Of a stretch of 64,000 nucleotides of DNA, positions 17,901 through 26,400 are shown piece by piece. The notes under the pieces are model-generated. The model was not told where the DNA came from. It did no database searches and saw only the letters and a list, made by a program, of their open reading frames with translations. The stretch comes from Georgenia_B sunbinii. GTDB lineage: Bacteria > Actinomycetota > Actinomycetes > Actinomycetales > Actinomycetaceae. Position 1 is the stretch's first letter. Each line of letters opens with the position of its first letter. A program made the translations under genes and the position numbers. The stretch lies in assembly GCF_036421855.1 (NCBI RefSeq), contig NZ_JAZGOK010000004.1; one strand, given 5' to 3'.

Positions 17901-18923
17901 ATGACCATTGCGAGCGACGGGGGCCTGGCCCCTCGCACGGCGACGATCGCGCACGACGACGTCCGTCGCGCTGGCGAGCTGCTCGGCCGGATCGATGCGA
18001 TCTTCGCCCAGCGGGTCGTCGGCCAGCAGGCACTGCGCGCCGCGCTGGTCTCGACGCTGCTGGCGGGCGGCCACATCCTGCTGGAGTCGGTACCGGGCCT
18101 GGCGAAGACGACGGCGGCGCACACCCTGGCGTCCTCGGTCTCGGGAACCTTCCACCGCATCCAGTGCACGCCGGACCTCATGCCGAACGACATCGTCGGC
18201 ACGCAGATCTTCAACTACGCGACCGGGAAGTTCTCCATCCAGCTCGGCCCGGTGCACGCCAACCTCGTGCTGCTCGACGAGATCAACCGGTCCAGCGCCA
18301 AGACCCAGTCCGCCATGCTCGAGGCGATGCAGGAGCGGCAGACCTCCATCGGTGGCGAGGTGTTCCCGCTGCCCAGCCCGTTCATGGTGCTCGCGACGCA
18401 GAACCCCATCGAGGAGGAGGGCACCTACGTGCTGCCCGAGGCCCAGATGGACCGGTTCCTCGTCAAAGAGGTCCTCACCTACCCGAGCCCCAACGAGGAG
18501 CTGGGGATCCTTGACGGCATCAGCTCCGGCTCCTTCGACGCGCCGCTGTCGACGAGCCCGGTCTCGCTCGAGGACGTCGTCTACCTCCAGCGACTCACCC
18601 ACGAGGTGTACGTCGACGCCTCGATCAAGCAGTACATCGTGGCGATCGTCAACACCACCCGCGGCGGCGGGCCGCGACCGCTGCCGAAGTTCTCCCAGCA
18701 CGTGCGGGTCGGTGCCAGCCCCCGTGGCGCCATCGCCCTCATGCGGGTGGCGCAGGCGCACGCGCTGCAGCAGGGCCGCAGCTACGTCGTGCCCGACGAC
18801 GTCAAGGTGCTGAGCCACAGCGTGCTGCGCCACCGACTGGTGCGCACCTACGACGCGCTCGCCAACAACGTCGCGCCCGAGTCCCTCATCGACGCCGTGT
18901 TCGCCGCGGTGCCGGCCCCGTAA
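17901..18923 (+). CDS. MoxR-family AAA+ ATPase
   Basis: 340 residues. AAA+ ATPase with Walker A-type VPGLAKTT, Walker B LVLLDEINRSS, sensor I in LATQNPIEEEGTY (characteristic of MoxR) and a C-terminal AAA lid. MoxR proteins act as chaperone-like ATPases on partner VWA proteins. Here the partners (DUF58 and two VWA proteins) follow in the same operon. ATG 17901 is preferred over an upstream in-frame start at 17805 because it begins the conserved region and has GGGGAACG just before it. Confidence 0.93.
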   Translation: MTIASDGGLAPRTATIAHDDVRRAGELLGRIDAIFAQRVVGQQALRAALVSTLLAGGHILLESVPGLAKTTAAHTLASSVSGTFHRIQCTPDLMPNDIVGTQIFNYATGKFSIQLGPVHANLVLLDEINRSSAKTQSAMLEAMQERQTSIGGEVFPLPSPFMVLATQNPIEEEGTYVLPEAQMDRFLVKEVLTYPSPNEELGILDGISSGSFDAPLSTSPVSLEDVVYLQRLTHEVYVDASIKQYIVAIVNTTRGGGPRPLPKFSQHVRVGASPRGAIALMRVAQAHALQQGRSYVVPDDVKVLSHSVLRHRLVRTYDALANNVAPESLIDAVFAAVPAP

Positions 18924-18931
18924 GGACCGTC

Positions 18932-19819
18932 ATGTCGAGCGCCTCACGGCTGGCCAAGATCCGCGCCCGCCTGGACCTGCCCACGGTCCGGCGCGCCTCC
19001 GGCCTGCTCGACGGGCGCCACCGCTCGACCTTCACCGGCCACGGCCAGGACTTCGACGACATGGTCGAGTACCACCCCGGTGATGACGTCGGTGACATCG
19101 ACTGGAAGGCCTCCGCCCGTTCCGGGTACCCGGTCATCCGCCGCTTCGTCCACGAGTCGAATCTCGCCATGGTCCTCGCCGTCGACACCGGCCGGTCGAT
19201 GGCCGCGACCGCGCCGAGCGGTGAACGCAAGTCGGAGGTCGCGCTGTTCGCGGCCGACGTCGTCGCCTACCTCGCCCGGGCCCGCGGCGACCTCGTCGCG
19301 CTCGTCGCCGGCGACTCGCGCCGGATCACCCAGATCCCGGCGCGCGGCGGCACCGGCCACATGGAGCTGCTGCTGCGGCGGCTGGAGCAGGACCTCGCCC
19401 GCGAAGCACCGCCGTCGGACCTCAGTCGGGTGCTCGACCGCATCCTCACCTCGGTCAACCGGCGCACGCTCGTCGTCCTCATCACCGACGAGGCACGGCC
19501 CGGGCTCGACGACGAGGACGCGCTGCGCCGGCTGCGGACCCGCCACGACATCATGGTCATCTCCATCGCCGACGCCATGGCCACGACGCCGGGGCTCGGG
19601 CCCGTCGCCGACGTCGACGAGGACCTCCTGCTGCCGCCGTTCCTGCAGCGCGACCGCCGGCTGCACGCCGCGGCGACCGTCGCCGTCGCCAACCGGCGCA
19701 AGGCGATCCGCGACATGCTGCGCCGCCGCGGGATCGAGCACGTCGTGGCCGCCAGCTCCGACGACGTCGTCGACGCCCTCATCGACCTGTTCCGGAGGCA
19801 ACGACGTGTCCGGCGCTGA
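18932..19819 (+). CDS. DUF58 protein (VWA-like, MoxR partner)
   Basis: 295 residues. The DUF58 hallmark EYHPGDDVGDIDWKASAR is at about 49-66, followed by a VWA-like fold with AVDTGRSMAA taking the place of the DxSxS metal site and LVVLITDEARPGLDD later. It has no membrane segment in the visible sequence. Starts 8 bp after moxR; its end overlaps the next gene by 14 bp. DUF58 proteins occur with MoxR and VWA proteins in Bat-like operons across bacteria. Their biochemical role remains uncertain. Confidence 0.92.
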   Translation: MSSASRLAKIRARLDLPTVRRASGLLDGRHRSTFTGHGQDFDDMVEYHPGDDVGDIDWKASARSGYPVIRRFVHESNLAMVLAVDTGRSMAATAPSGERKSEVALFAADVVAYLARARGDLVALVAGDSRRITQIPARGGTGHMELLLRRLEQDLAREAPPSDLSRVLDRILTSVNRRTLVVLITDEARPGLDDEDALRRLRTRHDIMVISIADAMATTPGLGPVADVDEDLLLPPFLQRDRRLHAAATVAVANRRKAIRDMLRRRGIEHVVAASSDDVVDALIDLFRRQRRVRR

Positions 19820-20258
19820 CTCCCTGCTGCCCCCCGAGGCCTACTCCTGGTGGGTGCCGGCGCTCGGTGGCGGCCTGCTGCTGCTCGTCGCGCTCTGGTT
19901 CACCTACGTGCTGCTGAGCACCCGCCGGCCCGACCCCACCAAGCAGCCGCCGATGACCGGTGACGCACGCGGCCGCTACGAGATCGCTGTCGACGGCGCC
20001 GTCGCGGACTACCGCAGCGGCGAGCTCGACCTGCGCTCGCTCCACCTTCGCCTCGCGCGGCTCATGCGTGACTTCGCCTCCGACCGGATCGGCCGCGACG
20101 TCCGCCCGTGGACCCGCAGCGAGATCGCGGCGCACGACCCGACCGCCCGCATCGGCCACCTGCTGGCCGTCTGGGAGGAGCCGTCCTTCGCCCGGCGCAG
20201 CGACGCCGAGGCCGAGACGGCCGCCGACCAGGCCCGGGAGGTGATCCAGCAGTGGTGA
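19806..20258 (+). CDS. Small membrane protein of the MoxR/VWA operon (DUF4381-like)
   Basis: 150 residues: a short lumenal N-terminus, one membrane helix (about 17-40, WVPALGGGLLLLVALWFTYVLL), then a soluble helical domain (LRSLHLRLARLMRDFASDRIG; PWTRSEIAAHDP) to the end. Position between DUF58 and the VWA genes matches the short DUF4381-like gene of Bat operons; sequence similarity is not certain. GTG start at 19806 overlaps the DUF58 stop, and its stop overlaps the VWA start. Confidence 0.75.
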   Translation: MSGADSLLPPEAYSWWVPALGGGLLLLVALWFTYVLLSTRRPDPTKQPPMTGDARGRYEIAVDGAVADYRSGELDLRSLHLRLARLMRDFASDRIGRDVRPWTRSEIAAHDPTARIGHLLAVWEEPSFARRSDAEAETAADQAREVIQQW

Positions 20259-21274
20259 TGCGGTGGGAGTGGCTCATCCCGGTCGTGCTGGGCATCGTCG
20301 CGGCGGCCGCCGTCGTCGGCTGGGTGCTGCCGCGCTCGGCCCGGACCCCCCGCGCGGTGCGCTGGGTGGCCAACAGCAGCTACCTGCGCCGGCTGCCGAC
20401 CTACCGCAGCCGGCTGCGGCTGCTGCAGGCCGGGCTCGCCGGCCTCGCGGTCTTCGCGATCGTCGGGGCCCTCGGCGCCTCGCTGCTGCTGGCCCGGCCG
20501 GCGGACCGGGACGTGCGTGCCTCGGCGCTCGCCAACCGGGACATCGTGCTGTGCCTCGACGTGTCCGGCTCGATGATCGAGTTCGACACCGAGATCGTTG
20601 GTCAGTTCTCCCAGCTGGTCGAGGGCTTCGACGGCGAGCGCATCGCGCTGTCGGTGTGGAACAGCACGTCGCGCACCGTCTTCCCGCTCACCGACGACTA
20701 CACGCTCGTCACCGAGGAGCTCGAGGAGGCCGCCGAGATCCTCGACTTCGACCTTGACGCGTGGTCCTACGCCCCCGAGGACCTCGCGGCCCTCGAGGAG
20801 TTCATCGCCGGCACCTTGGCGCTGGAGGACGAGGCGTCCTCGCTCGTCGGTGACGGCCTCGCGAGCTGCGCCTACGCGTTCGACGACACCGACTCCGAGC
20901 GCTCGCGGTCGATCGTCCTCGCGACCGACAACCAGGTGCTCGGCGTGCCGATCTACCAGCTGGACCAGGCGGCCGAGCTGGCGTCCGAGCGCGGTATCCG
21001 GCTCTACGGGCTGTTCGCCTCCACCTCCGAGGCCTACAGCGAGGAGAACGAGGACGCGTACCGGGCGGCGATGGAGGACAACGGCGGGCTGTTCTACCAC
21101 GCCGACGACCCGACCGCCGTCGACGCGATCGTCGACGACATCTCCCGGCAGCAGGCGGTCGAGCTCGACGCCAACCCGGAGGTCGTCCTCACCGACCGGC
21201 CCGAGACCGTGCTGTGGCTCGCCGTCGCCGGGGTCGCCGGGCTCATCGTCGTCGCGTGGCGGTTGCGCTCATGA
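20252..21274 (+). CDS. VWA-domain membrane protein (BatA-like)
   Basis: About 340 residues. Two N-terminal hydrophobic segments (about 6-26 and 62-85) flank a VWA domain (about 90-300) with a complete MIDAS motif DVSGSM and a later VLATDN; a C-terminal membrane helix (LWLAVAGVAGLIVVAW) anchors the end. GTG 20252 or GTG 20255 are both possible; GGGAGG at 20236-20241 favours the former. Overlaps its neighbours on both sides. Likely forms a membrane complex with the next VWA protein, energised by MoxR. Confidence 0.88.
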   Translation: MVMRWEWLIPVVLGIVAAAAVVGWVLPRSARTPRAVRWVANSSYLRRLPTYRSRLRLLQAGLAGLAVFAIVGALGASLLLARPADRDVRASALANRDIVLCLDVSGSMIEFDTEIVGQFSQLVEGFDGERIALSVWNSTSRTVFPLTDDYTLVTEELEEAAEILDFDLDAWSYAPEDLAALEEFIAGTLALEDEASSLVGDGLASCAYAFDDTDSERSRSIVLATDNQVLGVPIYQLDQAAELASERGIRLYGLFASTSEAYSEENEDAYRAAMEDNGGLFYHADDPTAVDAIVDDISRQQAVELDANPEVVLTDRPETVLWLAVAGVAGLIVVAWRLRS

Positions 21275-22320
21275 CACTGACACTCCTGTGGCCGCTGTGG
21301 CTCACCGCTCTGGTGTTCGGCCCGATGCTCGTCATCTGCCTGATCGCCGCGATCCGCGCCCGGCGCACCGGCGACGGCACCTTCCTCGCCTGGCTCCGGC
21401 GCGCCGTCATGACGGTCGCGCTGCTCGGGATCGCCCTGGGGCCGGCGGTGCCGAGCACGACGACGACGGTCGAGTCGAACGTCGAGATGTTCTTCGTCGT
21501 CGACCGCACCGGCTCGATGGCCGCCGAGGACTACGACGGCGGCCGGACGCGCCTGGACGGAGTCCGCGAGGACGTCGTCGCGCTCGTCGAGGCGATGCCC
21601 GGCGCCCGATACTCGGTGATCGGCTTCGACTCCCAGGCCACCCGGCAGCTGCCGCTGACCACCGACGCGCGGGCGGTGCGGACCTGGGCCGACACGCTGG
21701 TCCAGGAGATCACCTTCTACTCCGCCGGCTCGTCGGTCGACCGGCCGCTGGCCGCGCTCACCACCGCGCTCGAGGGCGCGGCGGAGCGCAACCCGGAGAA
21801 CGTCCGCCTCGTCTACTTCCTCGCCGACGGCGAGGACACCCGCGGTGACGGCGTGGAGGAGCAGGAGACCCAGTCCTACGAGCCGCTCGCCGAACTCGTC
21901 GACGGCGGCGCGGTGCTGGGGTACGGCACCGCCGAGGGCGGGCAGATGCGAGCCTACGACGGCACGTCGGCTACCGGGCCGGGGACCGACGCACCCTGGA
22001 TCGTCGACCCGACGCAGCCGGGCAGCCCGCCCGCGGTGTCGCAGATCGACGAGGCGGCGCTACGGCGGGTCGCCGAGCAGCTCGGCGTCGACTACACCCA
22101 CCGCATCTCGCCGACCCCGGTCGACGGTCTCGTCGCCGGCGTCGACGTCGAGACCATCACCGGCGACGGCCGGCGCGACGTCTCTGTGTACGAGGACGCC
22201 TCGTGGCCGCTGGCGGCAGTACTCGCGGCCCTGCTCGCGTGGGAGATCTGGTATCAGACCAGCCGCTTCCCGCGGCCGACCAGGCCCAGCAGAAGGACCC
22301 GACCGAGGGAGGCGACATGA
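21271..22320 (+). CDS. VWA-domain membrane protein (BatB-like)
   Basis: 349 residues. Two membrane helices near the N-terminus (about 5-26 and 42-62), a VWA domain with DRTGSM in place of the usual DxSxS (D-x-T-x-S, still compatible with metal binding), FLADGED later in the domain, and a C-terminal helix (LAAVLAALLAWEIWYQ). The residue after GTAEGGQMRAYDG is an insertion typical of actinobacterial members. ATG overlaps the preceding stop (ATGA). Confidence 0.88.
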   Translation: MTLTLLWPLWLTALVFGPMLVICLIAAIRARRTGDGTFLAWLRRAVMTVALLGIALGPAVPSTTTTVESNVEMFFVVDRTGSMAAEDYDGGRTRLDGVREDVVALVEAMPGARYSVIGFDSQATRQLPLTTDARAVRTWADTLVQEITFYSAGSSVDRPLAALTTALEGAAERNPENVRLVYFLADGEDTRGDGVEEQETQSYEPLAELVDGGAVLGYGTAEGGQMRAYDGTSATGPGTDAPWIVDPTQPGSPPAVSQIDEAALRRVAEQLGVDYTHRISPTPVDGLVAGVDVETITGDGRRDVSVYEDASWPLAAVLAALLAWEIWYQTSRFPRPTRPSRRTRPREAT

Positions 22321-23207
22321 CCGAGCGCACCGAACCCGGTGTCGGACGACCGCCGGCGGTCGAGGGCAAGGGCGCGAGGTCCGCACGACTGCGCCGGCGC
22401 CGGCTCCTGCTCGGCTGGTCCTCGCCGGTCGTGCTCGCCGCGGTGGTCGCTGGCTGCCTGCTGCTCGGCACGGCCTTCGGTAACCTGCTGGGCCGGCAGG
22501 ACTACGAAGCGATGCGGTACTCGCAGGCGGCGACCCAGTTCCAGCTCCAGCAGCGATGGACGGGCTTCACCGAACCGTGGAAGGCGTGGTTCAACAGCGG
22601 TACCGCGCACTACCGCGCTGAGGAGCACTTCCTGGCCACCGAGGACCTCCGGGTGGCGCTCGTCGCCGTTCCGATGGCCGCCCCGCTCGACGGCGCGCCG
22701 GCCGACACCAAGGACCCACAGTCCCCCGAGTGCCGGGTGCGCACCAACCTGTCGGTGGCGATCGAGGCGATGGGCGACGAGGCCGCCGAGCTCGACGACC
22801 CGGCGATGGCGGCCGCGCATTATGCCGAGGCCCGTGAGGTCATCGATCCCTGCACCGCGATGCAGGAGAACGAGGAGACCTCCGACCGGCAGCAGGACAA
22901 GGAGGACCAGGCGCGCGAGGACGAGCAGGAGCAGCGTGACGAGCCGTCCGCGGAGCCCAGCGACGCTCCGTCCGAGGAGCCCTCGGACGAGCCCACCGAC
23001 CCGGGTGAGGACCCGACCGACGACCCGAGCGACGACCCTTCGGACGACCCCTCCGAGGAGCCTGGCGACGAGCCCACCGCGACGCCGGAGCCCACCGACG
23101 ACCCGCAGCGCGAGGAGCTCGAGGAGCGCAACCGGGAGGCGGAGCGCGACCGCCAGGAGGAGCAGCAGCGAGGCGGTGGCGGCTCCGGCGGCGGCCAGAA
23201 CTGGTGA
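22317..23207 (+). CDS. TPR-like membrane protein with acidic repetitive tail (BatC-like)
   Basis: 296 residues. A cytoplasmic Arg-rich start, one membrane helix (about 40-61), then two or three TPR-like helical pairs (FNSGTAHYRAEEHFLATEDLRVAL; AHYAEAREVID) and, after residue 185, a disordered tail of D/E/P/S with repeated DDPSDDPS and EPSDEPTD units, ending in Gly-rich GGGGSGGGQNW. The layout agrees with the last gene of Bat-like operons. ATG overlaps the preceding stop, with GAGGGAGG upstream. Confidence 0.8.
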   Translation: MTERTEPGVGRPPAVEGKGARSARLRRRRLLLGWSSPVVLAAVVAGCLLLGTAFGNLLGRQDYEAMRYSQAATQFQLQQRWTGFTEPWKAWFNSGTAHYRAEEHFLATEDLRVALVAVPMAAPLDGAPADTKDPQSPECRVRTNLSVAIEAMGDEAAELDDPAMAAAHYAEAREVIDPCTAMQENEETSDRQQDKEDQAREDEQEQRDEPSAEPSDAPSEEPSDEPTDPGEDPTDDPSDDPSDDPSEEPGDEPTATPEPTDDPQREELEERNREAERDRQEEQQRGGGGSGGGQNW

Positions 23208-23485
23208 TATTGGCCGCTCATTCCCGAATGGCGAGAATATCCGGCTGAACGTTATCGAACCGTTATGGCGCAGCTTTCTATGTCGTCGACAGGCGTCGTA
23301 GGGTCATGGCGGCGGCCCTAACGGATAAATCGGACGATCAACCGGTCTCTTCGGGTCGCCTGAGGGAGATAGTTGCCGAGTGGTGGGGGCGGTTTCGGTG
23401 CTGGTGCGTGGGGCGATACCGTCCCTTCGTGCACCCGCGTGTGCTCCCTCCCCCTCGGTAGTCGAGTTCAACGAGGGGGATTTTC
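23208..23485. other. Intergenic region upstream of the surface protein
   Basis: 278 bp, less GC-rich than its surroundings. Two copies of CGTTAT about 11 bp apart lie near 23249 (AACGTTATCGAACCGTTATG), and AT-rich stretches occur near 23320 (GATAAAT). No clear promoter could be assigned. GAGGGGGA at 23473-23480 is the ribosome binding site for the TTG start at 23486. Confidence 0.4.
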
Positions 23486-26400
23486 TTGACAGCAAGACAT
23501 GCAGTACGACCACCGGTGAGACGGTGGCGGCGCCCGCTGGCGGCGATCGCTGCCGGCTCGCTCATCGCGGTCGCGGGCGCATCGGGAGCCGTCTCGGCAC
23601 CCAGTGACAACAGTGAGGCCGCCGCGCAGCTGATCAACGCGGACCTCCTAGGGCTTGATCTGCTCGATGTGATCCGGACCGAGTCCGGCAACCCGAGCGA
23701 TGCAGGGCCGAACAGCGCGAACATCGATGCCTCCGTGCTCGAGTCGCTCATCGACCTCGAGCTTCCGTCGATCGGGCTGCCGCTCATCAGCGACGGCACC
23801 AACGGCGGCCTGCTCGACCTCGGACCCAGCGCCGCTGCCGGCGTCCTCAACGGGTACGCGGCTTCGCCGAGCGCCACCACATCGACGGCCGCCTCCGGCG
23901 CCGTCGGTGCCGACGGCGTCATCGACCTCGACGCGGGTTCCAGCACGGACCTCGCGCGGCTCGACCTCACGGCGCTGCTCGGCCAGCTCGAGCTCGACGG
24001 CCTGACCGACCTCGTCCTCGACGAGGTCTCCGTCGCGCTCGGCGCACTCGCGTCGCGCGCAGAGGCGGCCGACGGCGAGATCGAGCGCGAGTACCTCCTG
24101 GCCGGCGCGGAGCTCAACGTCTCCAGCCCGCTGCTCGGCACGCTGTCCGACACGCTCGCCACCACCTACGACGCGACCGGCACGCTGGTCGAGGACTCCC
24201 TCAACGGGCTCGTCGGTACCGGTGGCCTGGTGGACAACGCGCTGGGTCTCATCGACCTGCCGGCGATCACCATCCCGCTGCTGGCGTCGGTAGAGCTGGA
24301 CCGGCCGACCGCCACGCTCGACGTGACGCTGCCGCCGCTGGACGACGTGCTCACCACGCCGATCTCCTCGCCGGGCGAGCTGGTCACCATCGACCTCTCG
24401 CAGGGCACGATCGGTGTCGACATCGCCAAGCTGCTCAAGGGCACCGAGGGCGAGGACCTCAACGGGCTCGACCCGAACACGTCCGTACTCACCGATGAGA
24501 CCATCGAGGCCATCGTCAACGGAGTGGCCACCGCTGTGGGCACGCTGCTCGACTCGGTCAACGAGACGGTGCTGACCGCGCTGCACGAGAGCGAGCTGAC
24601 GGTCAACGCCGGCGGCGAAGCCACGGTGCTGTCCGGTCTTGCCAGCGCGGATCTTGACATCGACATCAGCGGCACGCTCGCTGGTTTCATCGGACTCGAG
24701 GGTGCGCCGGCGCCGACCTACGGCACGGTTGCCGACCTCGTCATCGACCTGCCCCTCCTTCCGGATGTCACGATTCCGGCTGGCGACCTGATCAACCTCG
24801 TCGTTGAGCCGCTGCTCGCCTCGGTGACCGCCGCCCTCGGGCCGGTCCTCGACACCGCACTGACCACCCAGGCCGACGTCCTCGCGAACGCGCTCACCGG
24901 TGTCGTCGACCTGGTGCTGGAGCCGCTCGAGCCGGTGCTCGACGGCGTGCTGCGCGAGATCGCGACGATCACCATCAACGAGCAGCCGGCGGTCGGTGAC
25001 CTCGGTGAGGACTCCGCAACGGTTCGCGCGCTGGCGATCGACGTGCTGCCGGGCTTGCTCGGTGGCGTGGGTGTTGACCTCGCGTCCTCCACGGTGCGCG
25101 TCTCCGAGATCGAGGCGGCGCTGAGCGTCAGCCCCGACCCGGTCGAGATCGGTGCCGAGCTGACCGCTGAGGGCGAATCCTTCACCCCCGAGCAGCCGGT
25201 GACGGTCACCTACACGGACAGCGCTGACACCGTCATCGCGACCTCCGAGGACGTGGTGGTCGACGAGGACGGAGCGTTCACCGACGTCATCACGGTTCCG
25301 GAGAACACCGCCGTGGGCGCCCTGACGGTCAGTGCGACCGACGGCACCCGCACCGCTGTGGACACGGTCGAGGTCATCGAAGGCGCCGGTACTGACCCGG
25401 ATGCCGGTACTGACCCCGACGCTGGGACGGACCCGGATGCGGGCACTGACCCCGATGCGGGCACTGACCCCGACGCTGGGACGGACCCCGACGCCGGTAC
25501 GGACCCGGACGCGGGCACCGACCCGGACGCGGGCACGGACCCGGACGCCGGTACTGACCCGGATGCCGGTACGGACCCCGACGCGGGCACTGACCCGGAT
25601 GCTGGGACTGACCCGGATGCCGGTACTGACCCCGACGCTGGGACGGACCCGGACGCCGGGACGGACCCCGACGCGGGCACTGACCCGGACGCCGGTACTG
25701 ACCCGGACGCTGGGACGGACCCGGACGCCGGGACGGACCCCGACGCGGGCACCGACCCGGACGCTGGGACTGACCCGGATGCCGGTACTGACCCGGACGC
25801 CGGCACGGACCCCGACGCGGGTACTGACCCGGACGCTGGGACGGACCCCGACGCGGGCACTGACCCGGACGCCGGTACTGACCCGGACGCCGGCACGGAC
25901 CCCGACGCGGGTACCGACCCGGACGCTGGTACGGACCCCGACGCGGGCACCGACCCCGACGCGGGTACTGACCCGGACGCCGGCACGGACCCCGACGCGG
26001 GCACTGACCCGGACGCGGGCACTGACCCGGATGGTGACTACGACCCCGCGGTCGTGGGCGCGCCGGACGAGGTTGCTGTGGGTGACACGGTCACGGTCGA
26101 GGGCTCGGACTATGTTCCGGGCTCGACGGTGACGGTCGTCTACACCGACAGCGAGGGCAGCATCGTCGGCCAGAACGAGGGCACGGTCGGCGATGACGGC
26201 AGCTTCACGGACTCGCTCGTCGTGCCGGTCGGCACGCCGCTGGGGCCGCTGACGATCACTGCTGTCAGCGGCGACCTTTCGGCCGCTGATGTCGTCACCG
26301 TGATCGAGCCGGACGCGGGGACGGACCCCGACGCGGGCACCGACCCGGACGCCGGCACGGACCCCGACGCGGGCACCGACCCGGACGCAGGTACGGACCC

